64,000 bases of DNA from Diphasiastrum complanatum (GCA_029204225.1 CM055095.1:25402503-25466502), one strand, 5' to 3'; numbered from the stretch's first letter, positions 12,095 through 24,399 are shown. Program-made: numbers and translations. Notes: generated from the sequence alone by a model not told the origin.

Positions 12095-12399
12095 TACTTT
12101 CAAACTTTAGATTCATTTCAAATCGTAAACTCGTAAGTAGCTGTAAACACTATTCTTTTTGTATAACTTCTTTAAAAAATTGCTCGTATAATTTTTATAC
12201 AAAATGTAACATACTTTGTGTTAAATTTATGCAGGTACGTAAAAGACATGAGCTCAAGATCAAATGCAGAGATATTGGCAAAACTATCCAACTGATGGAA
12301 GGAGACTGAGATTTACTATCAAAAAATACACGTCTTTCATCGTTACTCAAGATGAAAACAAGAATCTTGTCTATTATGAATGTAGAAAAATTGCAATCT
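12095..12399 (+). other. Possible spliced 3' exon, unrecognised
   Basis: A GTAAGT donor at about 12132 is followed about 100 bases later by a pyrimidine-ending CAG acceptor at about 12234. A frame at about 12267-12399 then ends in TAG, reading Arg/Lys-rich strand-like sequence (YPTDGRRLRFTIKKY). An AATAAA-like signal follows near 12449. It converges with the minus-strand H3/Ulp1 locus. I do not recognise it, and it may be chance. Confidence 0.2.
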
Positions 12400-12491
12400 A
12401 GTATTGTACTATGGACACAACTTGATTGTAAGAATCTATATTGATATCAATAAAAATCTCATAAATGGGTTGTTTACTTGTATGATTAGTA

Positions 12492-12746
12492 TCAAGAGTT
12501 GTGAGCAACAATCTCTTGTCCTGTAATTTCGTCTTCCTCTGTATTAGGAAGGAGTTGTATGCCTTTTTGATCGTATAAAATAAGCTCTGCATCCTCAGCA
12601 ACTTGAAAGGATGTTAGAGCAGGAGTAGGATCCTTTACAGCGCCCTCAAGCTCAACTACAAGAGCTACACCATTTTGTACAAATGTTTTGATCAACTATT
12701 GTCGCAATCTATATACATCGTCAGAATTGTACGACTCAAGAGTGAA
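12492..12746 (-). pseudogene. Last exon of the H3/Ulp1 locus
   Basis: The acceptor is GATGACAG|TTCACT. The exon reads an N-S-D-D-V-Y-R-L-R-Q start, then V-Q-N-G-V-A-L-V-V-E-L-E and an acidic end (EEDEITGQE), closing with TGA at 12494-12492. No family is recognised for this tail. Confidence 0.45.
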
Positions 12747-12843
12747 CTGTCATCACAAACCAGGTGAATGAGTAAATAATTAACAATCACACTAACGAAA
12801 CAAAAATTTGAATCAATAGAACAATAAATGAATAAAATTTTAC

Positions 12844-12947
12844 CTTTTCAATATCTACATCGACTTGTAGATTGTACCACTCGAAAAGAGCTTTGTATTG
12901 TACAAGACGAACCAAGCACAACTAAATGCATCCTTTTGTTGTACACA
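12844..12947 (-). pseudogene. Ulp1-like exon with catalytic Gln and Cys
   Basis: It follows a CTGCAG acceptor in phase with the exon before it and ends GAAAAG|GTAAAA. It begins CVQQKDAFSCAWFV, matching the C48 pattern Q-x(5)-C, where DCG is usual and SCA is found here. Confidence 0.65.
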
Positions 12948-13055
12948 CTGCAGATAGTCAGCAAAAATTATTAATATCATGACATACCATTTATTCATGC
13001 TATGACGATATATTTAAAAAAAGAAATATGCATATCAGTGATAAATTGTATATAC

Positions 13056-13242
13056 CTTGAGAGATTTAATACTTATATCCCCAATGGAAGTCATCGTTGT
13101 TGGTATTTCATGCATGACATCATGAAGTAGAGAATCAAATTCTCTATATGTATTTTCAGCTAAGTTTATTTTTATACATAGAAAATTTGATACTCCCTCA
13201 TTATTTATTTTTATAGAAAGAATATTCAGGGTCCAATGCCGA
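13056..13242 (-). pseudogene. Ulp1-like exon with catalytic His and Asp
   Basis: This 187-nt piece has a TTGTTGCAG acceptor and an AAG|GTATAT donor. It reads RHWTLNILSI, the C48 strand bearing the catalytic His (codon near 13238), and later REFDSLLHD, the usual place of the catalytic Asp in an (F/Y)DS motif. The exon before it ends with an I-Y-L-I-P-Y pattern that fits the strand preceding the His. Confidence 0.65.
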
Positions 13243-14076
13243 CTGCAACAAGCAAAATGAAAATTAGAATCAATTCTGACATGAGATAATGATCAAAATA
13301 AAAGGAATCAACAACATATAGCAAACCTTACTTATTCTCATATGGAATCAAGTAGATTTTGGCCATAGGACTGAAATCGATGAAATATACAACCTTTTCA
13401 AATTGGCCTCTTTTGCCTTCACAACACCCATAAAAAATGGACTAACAACAAAAACAATTTTCTTCGAATTCATACTAATACCAAAAAAATTTGGTCGGCT
13501 TCAACAATCATATCTGTGATTTCTGAACTTTTATCTTTTCACTCTATACAAAATTTGGATCCTAATCTATAGCTTCTATTCAAATATGGAAGGAAAAAGT
13601 CAAAATAATTTTCGAGCATATCAACTTTATTGCCTAAATAAGCCTTGTATTGATTGTAATCGTCAGAATAAAGAAAATATTTGATTGGGATCATATGGGA
13701 TTCCAACAAAAAGGTTATGTACAGGTTTTGAATCCGATGCCCCAACAATATTGATAGATTTTTCAGTTATCTTATCAAACTCCTCTTGGGTTATCTCCAC
13801 CTTCGGTGTAGAAACCTTCTGAGAAACGGGATGAATAATAGGAGGAGATGGTGATTCTGCATCTGAATCAGAATCTGATTTAGAAGATAGAAAGATCCAG
13901 GGTCGCTTTGCAGGGACTACCTTAGGAGGATGGAAAGCAATCGACCTACAAGATCCAGCTTTCTTAGGAACAGCCTGTTTCATTTTCCTCCTTGAGGTAG
14001 TTGGGAAGTCAAATCTATCCAGAGGCAGGTCTCTAGACGTGCTAGTGTTATCCATATGAAGATTTAAATACCGGTT

Positions 14077-14295
14077 CTGAAGTCGTCTGAGAATAATGAA
14101 ATCTTTAGGCATGATGGTAAGACGATTACCATGCACTGGCATGAGATAGGAATCCTCAAAGAACTGGGACAGAAAATCTTCTAAAGCACTCTGTAAGGCC
14201 TGCATGGTTGTCACGGCAAAACGAACATCTAGCCCAAGTTACAGAGTGACATTTCTAACAGATCGGCCGAAAGTAGAAGAAAGGAGCTTGAAAGG
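14077..14295 (-). pseudogene. Histone-H3-like fold
   Basis: The stretch MQALQSALEDFLSQFFED aligns to the H3 alpha-2 helix (MALQEASEAYLVGLFED). It is followed by L-x-x-(I/V)-H-x-x-R-(V/L)-TIMPKD and then RR(I/L), the H3 loop-2 and alpha-3 signature. About 21 of 45 positions match canonical H3 from MALQ to RR(I/L). Upstream residues D-V-R-F fit the canonical D-L-R-F, and the weaker F-x-R-x-V-R also fits (F-Q-R-L-V-R). Only TIMPKD and FED are fully kept, so it is a strongly diverged H3 or CenH3-like domain. Confidence 0.65.
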
Positions 14296-14439
14296 CTAAG
14301 TATCAGTTTCGAGCGCAAAATAAGCAATGAAAAAAGAAGAACTAATGTTTCGCATTTGAAAGCGATATCGGAGATATTGCGGTATCGATCTCGAGTGCGG
14401 GGGGCAATGGCGGATACTAGGAAGTTGTTGGACGCGCTT

Positions 14440-15530
14440 CAGATCGATATTCGGATGTAAAAGTTGAAAATTTGCGAGAAAAAATCAAAAATCCGTTATT
14501 TATAAAAAAAAAATGCACGTGTGAAAAACTGACATGTGACACATGGCATCATTTCAATGGTCCATGTGTCAATCCGTACAAATATTATGGCTCATTGATG
14601 ACGGTCACATGGATATTTGCCACGTGCACTAATCAAATAGAGCCAAATGTCATTCCGCACGTGAGAAATGTCGCATCAATCATTCTCTATATGGAGCAAT
14701 TTTTTCAACCAATCAAGAAACGACACGTGTCAATCTTAATTTCATTCTTTTTTGTGTCTGATATCGATTTGAAGCACAATTGTCAACCTCTTTAGCCTGT
14801 GTTGGTAACTCAGCGCTTCAAATCAATATTACTTTATGGGATATCGCTCTCAAGCGTGGGTTTTCATTACAATTTTCTCTAGCAAATGCACCAGCACTCC
14901 AAACCGATACGAAAAGCCTCTTTGACACCTTTGAAATCGATATTGTAAGAAAAAAAAACCTAAAATTTTGCATTAATAGATGAAGTATTCAGAACAGGTG
15001 GCATCATGTCATTGGCACGCGCATCTATCCGTAGATATAATTATGAATCATTGATGATGGCACGTGGGCGATGACATGTGCACCAATCCTATCGTGCCAC
15101 GTGTCATTCCACATGTGTCAACTGTCACTTCAATCATGATCTGTAGTGACGAATATAATCAACAAATCACAAAATGACACGTGTCCTATTGATCAGATTC
15201 CACACGTGTGAAATTTTTTTATAAAGTTCTCATTTTTTTAGCGAATTTTCACGCAAATTTTCTAATTTTAGCATCTAATATCGATTTCAAGCACACTTTT
15301 TTACCTATTTATGTTCTGTTTCTATCTCCCCGTCTAGAACCGATATTGAGTGGTTGGATATCGCTCTCAAGCATGCATTTCGCATCGATTTTCTGTCTCC
15401 TATATACCCTCGCTCGATACCGATACTATCATGTGATATCTATCTTGAGCACACAGTTTGTTGCAATTTGATTGTGCATTCTATTTCATGTCTGAGACCG
15501 ATATCCAGTCCTTGATTTTATCAGTTTTCT
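14440..15530. repeat. Diverged tandem repeat of about 0.5 kb with GATATCG words
   Basis: Two diverged copies follow each other. GATATCGATTTGAAGCAC at 14758 recurs as AATATCGATTTCAAGCAC at 15276. GGATATCGCTCTCAAGC near 14838 recurs near 15357. TCATTGATGA at 14592 recurs at about 15048. Each copy carries a cluster of CACGTG and CATGTG words. No gene is seen. It lies between two divergent reading regions. Confidence 0.6.
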
Positions 15531-15561
15531 AGAATCTTTTTTCTGTATTCTCTTTGTTGAA

Positions 15562-16304
15562 ATGTCTAATTTTGATTCCAGTCTGTTATCTTTTTTTTTT
15601 GAATTTGGTATCAGTGACAATATAGAGTATTTCAAGTCACTTTTTTCTCCTTTTCCTTTTGTTCTTCCTTCTATTACAAAGGGTCTTGGTGTGGAAGTAT
15701 TTTCTGAGATTTATCTCAAATTTAAATCTCTGCTCAGTATCCCCTTATTTCAATCTTAGAATAAGAACATGATTCATTATCAAGACTTGGTGGCACTCGA
15801 CAGACATACTTATAAAGCTAAGTTTGACAGAGTGTTCACCAAGTTGCATAATGATTGCAAGTTTGTAGATGATTGTCAACTACACAATAAAAAGTGTAGA
15901 TTTGTAGAGTTTCAGTCTGCATTTTTTTTTTTCTTCTATTAAATATTTCTAACAATTCAGATGCTGCCTCTTCTACTTTTGAAGCTGTTAGGACTCTTTG
16001 CATTTTGATCAAAGAGCTTCATGAATTTTCAGATATAATTGATTTTGATGCTGATGATCTTCTCCTTGGTGTTGACGATGTAAATAAGGACGAGTTTTAT
16101 TCAAGAAAAGATTGCTTGAAAATGGTTGTGGAGGAAATGTGCAAAAAAAAAGATGATCTATCTTCTGAAGAGGAGTTTCTCAGATTTCAAAGTCAGCTTG
16201 GTTTTCCAAAACCAACTGTCTATTCACCAACCATATTGACATCGAAAGGTGGACATAATATTGATGGAGAGACAATAATCAAGGAAGATAAAGCTGAATG
16301 CGTA
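15562..16304 (+). other. Unrecognised plus-strand reading region with a splice donor
   Basis: Open stretches at 15562-15759, 15770-15940 and 16005-16304 read an aromatic-rich start, then a Lys/Cys-rich helical part, then an acidic part (DFDADDLLLGVDDV; SSEEEFLRF). The third ends at GAATGC|GTAAGTTTTG, a good donor. The general build (helical, Lys/Cys-rich, then acidic) resembles the region at 1449-1859, but this is a loose impression. It is divergent from the H3/Ulp1 locus, with the 14440-15530 repeat between them. The function is unknown, and it may belong to a retroelement. Confidence 0.3.
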
Positions 16305-16451
16305 AGTTTTGTATCTTACTAGTAGATCCGTTATGTCAGATTTTAAACTGGAGATTACTTTTGATTTTTTCATTATAAGAAACAATTTTTCTTGATAATT
16401 TTGCAATTCGTCGAGGAGGGCAGAGATCTTCTGCTGGAGAATTTTCAAGAG

Positions 16452-17487
<1,036 letters not shown>

Positions 17488-18134
17488 ACTATCTTGGTCA
17501 AGATTTTACAAATTGTCTTGTTGGTGGATTCTGCTTGGCCATTACATCTAGGATAGTACGGAGTACTTTTACGGTGGACAACAAGATAATGGTGGAGGAG
17601 ATTATCGATCACTTCATTTAATAAGTGTGTGAGCTCAATTGGTAAGCCAAAATGCATAATAATGTTTTCATAAAGAAAATGTGCTATGGTCTTCACATTT
17701 GCGTCCTTTGTTGCACATGCTTCTACCCACTTGGTGGCGTAATCAGTTGCTATCAGGATATAGCGTGCCTGGGTGGTCTTCGCTGCTGGGCTGATGGGCC
17801 CAACGAAGTCTATACCCCACTTATGAAAGGCTTTGCCTTCTATAATGGGTTCGGCGAGGTGAAGTCTACTTTTGTATTCTTTTTGGCTTGTTGGCAAACA
17901 TCACATGTTTTAATGATAGCAAAGGTATCCTTAAATAGTGATGGCCACCATAAGCCCACACAAAGGATGATCTTAGCAGTCGTTTCAGTAGAGAGGTGAC
18001 CGCCACCGATGCCCTCATGTGCTTGAGATATGATAGGTTGTATCTTAGATTCATAAGTGCATCTGCGTATAATACTGTCAGTGGCCCTTTTGTATAATTT
18101 GTTAAAATTGGCAAAAACTAACTTGATCAAATCT
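17488..18134 (-). pseudogene. Gypsy integrase core fragment
   Basis: The minus strand reads an H-x-x-x-x-x-G-G-H zinc-binding start, W-W-P-S-L-F-K-D, C-D-V-C-Q-Q-A-K, then K-W-G-I-D-F-V-G-P-I and D-Y-A-T-K-W-V-E-A, and finally S-T-P-Y-Y-P-x-C-N-G-Q-A-E. These are classic Ty3/Gypsy integrase motifs. The piece is bounded by an LTR end on the left (17487) and an LTR start on the right (18135), so it is an island between two later insertions. Old and broken. Confidence 0.85.
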
Positions 18135-18980
18135 TGTGAATATCATTATGACTAGTACATATCATCATTAGACATGTGCCCTGTTCCCACATGTGAAATA
18201 ACTGCATTTATCATTTAGATGAGTCATATAGGTTGTACATACCATTTCATTTGAGATCTAGTGGCTAAAATGGCCAAAATCTAGTTTCCTAGCTATATGC
18301 CACTTGGCATCATTTTATTTGTAAGAAAAGCTATTTCACATGGGTAGGAGTGATCTCACACATGTGTAGGACTGCCCACATGTGTGAAAATATCAGTAGT
18401 AGATGAGATCCCACTTGTAGTAGATATTTGTGCAAGTCCCTATAAATTAAGAAAATTGCCTAAAATCAAGGGAAGTGGCTATAAGTTAGGAAACTTGGTC
18501 CACATGCCATATTGATGATTATTGGTGGATCCTTTGATGAGTAAGCACTCTCACACATGCCAAATCAGATGAGTAAGCATTAGTTCTTGTGTATATATGG
18601 TGGCTCATTTGGCCATAATGATCAATAAAGCAAGATCTTGGTTTTGGAGGCATATCTTGAGTATTCTCATATTTGTGTTGTGATTTTTTTGTTCTATTGC
18701 TTTCTAACACTTGTGTACTTCACTCTTTGCTGTACTAACACGTGTGTACTTCACTCTCTGCTGTAATTCCATACAGGTACTGTTCTTCACACATGTGAAG
18801 GCAGTAGGTCTCAAGTTTAATCATTTGCTTGTTTATCTTGCTAGATTTTTTTATGGGAAATTGATCTAATTCTAGATCTAATCATTGGTTGATTAGTAGA
18901 TCAAGTAACCTAGCTTCCAACACCTCTTGAGGATCCGATCTAGATCCATTCTTGGTCTTTATTTCTCTAAAAATTTCACA
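18135..18980 (+). repeat. 5' LTR of a plus-strand element (family F)
   Basis: It runs TGTGAATATC...AATTTCACA, about 846 bases, and is the inverted counterpart of 9120-9979. It starts directly at the edge of the Gypsy integrase island, as expected of an insertion into it. It carries several CACATGTG/CACGTGTG words. Confidence 0.65.
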
Positions 18981-18993
18981 TAGTATCAGAGCC
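18981..18993 (+). other. Primer-binding site, one mismatch
   Basis: TAGTATCAGAGCC, one base from the usual TGGTATCAGAGCC, directly after the LTR end. Confidence 0.65.
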
Positions 18994-19570
18994 AAGTACA
19001 AGAGATTAAAGCATTTCTAAACAACACCTACATTTGCTAGTTTTTGAGAAAACTCACTAATCTTGAGTGGGCAAGTTTGAAGAGTTAGTTAGCCTTGATA
19101 TTTGTGCATCAAACTTGGTTGTGGACTGCAGCTGTACTGTTCACACGTGTGAGGCTGTACAATACCAGTTTTGGAGCTATATTTTTCAGTTGATGCTATA
19201 TCTTACTCATACACCCAAACTAGCAAGTTTTTGGAAAGTAGCTAATATTGAGGTAGCGAGTTTGAATGGATAGATAGAATCATTATATTTGTATCAAATA
19301 TTGTTGTGGGCTGCAAGAGTACTTTCCACACGTGTGTGGTTGTACATAACCTATTCAGAGCAAAAAAATTCACTTTTGGTGTATTTAATGCCTCATACAC
19401 CCAAATCTAGTCAATCTAGTGCATTTTTCAGGCTTTCTGATGCATCGTTTCTATTCCTTTGATTTGTTCTTGGTATAGATCAATCATATAGATGATCTGA
19501 AGCTTTATTATAGTACATTAAAGCTGATTCTCAGATGCTTTGGGTGTGCATTAAAGTTAAGAGTGAAAGA
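18994..19570 (+). other. Leader of the family F element
   Basis: Noncoding; the inverted counterpart of 8560-9106. It holds CACACGTGTG palindromes near 19142 and 19328. Confidence 0.5.
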
Positions 19571-20440
19571 TTGCCAAAAATCATAGATTAAGGAGTGATT
19601 TGCAAGGGGAGAGACTGAAATCCATTGTACCTTCATTTTAGATGTGTTCAAGAGTGAAAGGGTTGAGACTAGAAGCATCTAATTTCTAGAAGTCAACCTT
19701 GGATAAGTCCTCCAAGTGAAATCTTAAGTGAATTTCTAGAGCACAAACACTCATAAAGACAAAATCTACCAATACAAGTGATAAGCATTGTTGGAGGGTT
19801 CTAGAAGTGATTTTTGAGATCTAAGTCACATTGTTCCACTCCTACTCAAAGAGTTGAGTTTTTTTTGGCTTGAAAGATAGTCATAGAGGTGTGTGAGTCA
19901 CATGTTTAGTGTTTGATCCAAAAATCTTAAGAGTTCCTTCTTTTGTAGAGGGCAAGATCTAGTAACTCATTTCTTTACTTTGGTGGAAAAATTGTCTTCT
20001 TCATGGTGATCAAATTTTGCTAAGTGGCATTAGCTCTTTGTAAGCACATATATTAGTGAGAGAGAAGTATCACATTGCTAAAAATTTAAATTCCATTCCA
20101 ACTCTAAAGAGGTAGAGTCATTGGTACTTGGTGGAGTCCAATAGGGGTGAATGAATTCGATTTTTTGAGCAAAATTTGACATTGAATGTATGAAATTCAA
20201 ATAGGTTCTATTCAACTTTCTTTGTGAGAGTGTGAGGGTCAAGTTGTGATCCCATTGGGTGTCTAGAACAGGGAGGAGTCCATATTTGATTATTCATACA
20301 TGGTTGGGATATTTGTGAATCTCTAGATGTTAAATTTTTAAGCTTGGTGAAAAAATATTGACATAGATTGTTATCAAACCATTTCATGTCCATTTCAAAT
20401 CTCAAGAGTGAGATTCTTTGGGTCAAGAGTGAGTCCAAAA
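19571..20440 (+). repeat. Diverged repeat R, copy 2
   Basis: Same order of words as 16452-17420 but without the AG microsatellite, so the microsatellite grew or was lost after the copies separated. Confidence 0.6.
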
Positions 20441-22380
20441 GAAGTGATTAAGTTTGATTTTCAATTATTTGAAACAAAACCCATCGAACTCACCACTTGT
20501 AAGTTCCTATCTTACTTTTACGGGAGGTGGAAATACGTGCTTCTTCTGATTGGCTAACCTAGACTCTAAGTCTTGGTTTCTTTGATTAGTTCAAGAAGCT
20601 ACTTATTAGTGGCTTGAATTTGTTGGTATAAAAGTTGAAGAGCTTGTGCTATATTGGATGGGTATGATAGATCAAATGTTGGATTTTCATTTGTTTGATC
20701 CATTGGGGTTGCTTGTGTGTTATCCTAAGTGCTCAAATTAGAATGATAGAGATGCTTCAATTCTTACATCCAATGCAAGTACTTCTACTCAATCAATCTT
20801 ATTGTCTGTAAGCTCAATCCAAGCCTACTATTTGCAAGCTCAATCCAAGCTTAAGAGAAAAACAACAACAAGCTACATTTGCCTTAATCCAAAGCAAAAT
20901 GAAAACCAAATCTTTATGTAAACTTTAATTAACTAATCCAAGCTAATGTTTACATAAAGTTCCCATTTGAATTCTATTTCCATTTGTCATTTCAAAAGAA
21001 ACCAAAATTTTCACATTTCTCACTATTCTAGATCTCCAAATCCATGAAACTAGTGTCTAGAAATGGAAAACTAATGAAGCTCTATGAAAACTTCAATTTT
21101 AGATCTGATTTTCAGATTTTTAGATCTCAAAATTTGAGCTTCAAAATGACAAAAAATAGAACTTCAAAACTTGTTTTATGCACAAAGTCACACTACCATT
21201 CCCTTCCTACACTGCCATTTTCATGAAACTAGGGGATAGAAAAGTGTAACTAACGAAGTTTGGATGAAAACTTCACTTCTCAGATCTGATTTTCAGATTT
21301 ATAGGTTTGAAAAATAGAACTTCAAAATGAAAATCAAAACTTCAAACACTTTATTTATGCAAAAAAAAGCACTAGTTTTGATCAAAACACAGCTAGAATC
21401 AATCTTTTTGCAAAAAAAAAAATTGTGTATGTAGAGGAAGACTTCCTCTAACCATCTCACAAATCTTTTTTCAAAGCCTACTTTAAAACTTCTCTAACAT
21501 GATAAAAAATCAGCCCCTAAACAATTCTATAAGCATCACCACTCTCTTCCAAAGAGAACTAGATTCATTGGGTACTTCAACTACAATCTCCATATTCTCA
21601 TTCTACACATTGGCAAGTGCATCTTCCATAGAGTACATGTTTGTGAGTTGGGAGTGAGTTGATAGAAGTTTTTTAATCATTGTAGATTAGAATAGGTCCC
21701 AAAGATTTAAAACATTATAGCAAAAGTAGTTCAAATCTAGCAGGGGAGAGAGGTAAATCAACCCAAACTCTAGCTTGAAGATCAAATAGCCATCGAAAAA
21801 TTTCATAAATGATTTATTGTATGAACCATTTCACATCTATGATTGCAAGGTACAAAATATGCATTTTTGCTAGATAGAATATAAAATAGGTATAATTTTT
21901 ATCTCAAGCCCTCTATTCTATCAAGAAAAATATAAAAAGGTTTCCACTAATATTCACAAAACATTTTTGAGAGAGCTCTCCCCATAAAATAAACTATTAG
22001 GTTTCATTGGTCCCAAGTTCGAGCCTCCCCTTGGAAACCAAGAAGCATATAATAAACTATTAGCTGGTGAAATTATAGTTAAGAGAATTTTTGTTGGTAT
22101 TGTAGCTCTGTAATCTTCACTCTTCTTCTATTGTGCAAATCAATCTCCTTACTAGCCTATTCAATCCCCATGACACATGGACTAGAAACTCTTTGACCAT
22201 AGATATGATATTTTCTATCATGGTGGGGAATGCATCCATCTTCAACAATGCCAAGTTCTACTCCACCTTTGTTTTCCTCCTTAGCCTTTGTTGTTTTGTG
22301 GGGGTTGCGATCCCTGACATTGATTTCTCTTCTCATTAGGACACCTTTAACTTGGTTTTGCATGCATCCCCATCATTTTT
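20441..22380. other. No recognisable gene except a short minus-strand frame
   Basis: At 20701-20598 the minus strand opens with ATG and reads a Gln/Asn-rich stretch (SNIAQALQLLYQQIQATNK) like the start of a gag protein, but it is too short to place. The remainder is A/T-rich; 21040-21330 holds two diverged copies of a CTTCAATTTTAGATCTGATTTTCAGA-type sequence. Confidence 0.35.
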
Positions 22381-22896
22381 GACACAATCTTATTGGGTCA
22401 TCTAGCCTGCGGCGGCTAGCACTCATTTCTAACCCTAGTAGGACATGTTAACGGTTTCATTGGTAGAATGTTTGATAAACTTGTCTTCAAGCAATTGCTA
22501 CTATCTTATTTATAACTTATTTAGCTATTGTAATCAATTTGCTAAGCTTTCGACATCGTTTGAAAGATATTTATCATTGAATCATTTTTATATTAAAAAA
22601 ATAACAATAATCATGACACAAAAATCATTTTTAACTTGGTTTTTCATTTTTGACAAAATCTTATTGGGTCATCTAGCCTGCGGCGGCTAGCACTCATTTC
22701 TAACCCTAATAGGACATGTTAACGGTTTCATTGGTAGAATGTTTGATAAACTTGTCTTCAAGCAATTGCTACTATCTTATTTGATAACTTATTTAGCTAT
22801 TGTAATCAATTTGCTAAACTTTCGACATCGTTTGAAAGATATTTATCATTGAATCATTTTTATATTAAAAAAATAACAATAATCATGACACAAAAA
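22381..22896 (+). repeat. Tandem duplication, 271-bp period
   Basis: GACACAATCTTATTGGG at 22381 recurs at 22652, and the two units stay nearly identical to the ATGACACAAAAA end. Each holds AGCCTGCGGCGGCTAGC, a GC-rich near-palindrome in an A/T-rich setting. The near identity suggests the duplication is young. Confidence 0.9.
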
Positions 22897-23995
22897 ATGA
22901 AAATTTTCTTCTTAGAACAAAATTGAATTTCTTTATATATGAAGATGGTTTTGAGGTTAGACCTTATGACAACAATTTCAAGTGATTTGGTCACCTACCA
23001 TTTGATGGTTTTTGAAAACATGAGCTCCCCCATTATAGCATACTAGCAAAAAAAGTGCCTCAAATTAATTGGGACCCATGTGTACCGCCATATGAAAGAG
23101 GATGAGAACATCATGATTGAGCTTCTTTTAGGAAAAGCATTAAGAGTAAAAGCTTGTACAAAGACATGTAAGAAACTTGCAACATAATTTTAGGCCAAAT
23201 CTTAAACTGGAAGGAAAGAAAAGATTCTATTTGCTTGAAAATGCATATTTAAAGTAGCCCAAGAAACACAAGATGACAGATTCCTATTTTTTGAAAGTAT
23301 AAGTTTCCAAATCATTAAGACTATCTACTATTTAAAAAAGAAAGGTATCACAAAGATCAAGAATATACTAGGAATCGATTGTTTGTATCCTCACTTTCTT
23401 GGTAAAGTTTATTGGTGGGGATGCACCTTTAAGCAAAGCCTAAATTCAATTAATATTTTTTTTGGTAGTTTTAACCTTGAAAATTCAACAACCCTTGTCA
23501 CAACAAGCACTTTACACACAAGCACGTAGACTTGCTTGACTTTATGGTTAATGTTAATAATTGATATACATGTTTACATCTATATATGGCTCAATGATTA
23601 ACTAAAGTTGAGGATAAATCTTTGATCCGACATGTCCTATCATACATACATAATAATTTCTAACTTCGTCTTGCATACTAGTTTTTTTTTTTTCTTGTTT
23701 TGGCTTATATAGTAGGTGAGATATTTATATTGAGGTAAACCGTAACACATAGGGGCCCCTAGAAAAACAAGAGGAGTAGACACATTCTTATGCCATTTTT
23801 ATTGAACGAGAAAGGCATGTCAATGATGAGCTTAAAACCTTTCACCTCCAAGAAATGCTAGATATGAAAGATGTGTGTAGAGTATATAGCGTCAACAACG
23901 TGACAACTCAATGTTGGAAATAACCACTTGGCAAAGTCCAATAGCATTATTATTTTGATAGAAGCCAATGGAGCATATGTGCATGGCTCACCCAA
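22897..23995. other. No recognisable gene
   Basis: A/T-rich sequence without supportable frames, ending at the outer edge of Copia A. Confidence 0.4.
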
Positions 23996-24374
23996 TGACA
24001 AAATTTACAGCAAATTCAATCCCAATTAGTCCTAAAAGTGATGGAGAATGCACAAATCAAAGATCTAGATCCAAACTATGAGCTAGAATCAAGACTAGTT
24101 ACCAAAACTAGCTAACTTGGGGTCCAGATCTCAAGATCCAAAAACAATGTGAAACATGCTATTTCTGGCTCCTAGAATTTCTCTAGCTTATCTAAGCACA
24201 CTTTGGACTCATTCCAAAGGTGCCACTCCTATGCTAGGTTAGGAATGAGACTTACAAAGAGTATCCTATGCTATTTGGCACGTGTGACAAGCCACAACAT
24301 GACCATAATAAATTAACAAGCAATTTGGTCACAATTAACAAAATTGGTCAAGCTAGAATTGTGAAATTTTAACA
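23996..24374 (-). repeat. 3' LTR of Copia A
   Basis: On the minus strand TGTTAAAATTTC...TTTTGTCA. It follows a GTGAGGAG polypurine tract and matches 27247-27365 and 27688-27810. Confidence 0.8.
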
Positions 24375-24399
24375 CTCCTCACAATTTAGCTTGATGAGA

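Larger units (their letters stand above)
12492..14295 (-). pseudogene. Histone-H3-like fold plus Ulp1/C48 cysteine protease, broken gene
   Basis: On the minus strand, an H3-like histone fold (14295-14077) is followed in the same 183-codon frame (14214-13663) by a linker of about 130 residues with basic patches and an acidic SDSDSDAES run. A Ulp1-type (peptidase C48) domain then spans about 13660-12844 over several exons with GT-AG borders. All four catalytic positions of C48 proteases can be picked out: His in RHW, Asp in FDSLLHD, Gln and Cys in QQKDAFSC. A last exon (12746-12492) gives an acidic tail. Ulp1 domains remove SUMO or are carried by plant DNA transposons (Mutator and CACTA groups); H3 folds package DNA. 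I know of no described H3-Ulp1 protein. The reading is interrupted at least four times, so this copy is dead. It may derive from a host gene, a DNA transposon or another element; the sequence does not decide. Confidence 0.6.

Noticed and set aside
22157-22363. Opposed short frames at 22133-22363
   Set aside because: No domain and no splice context; chance frames.
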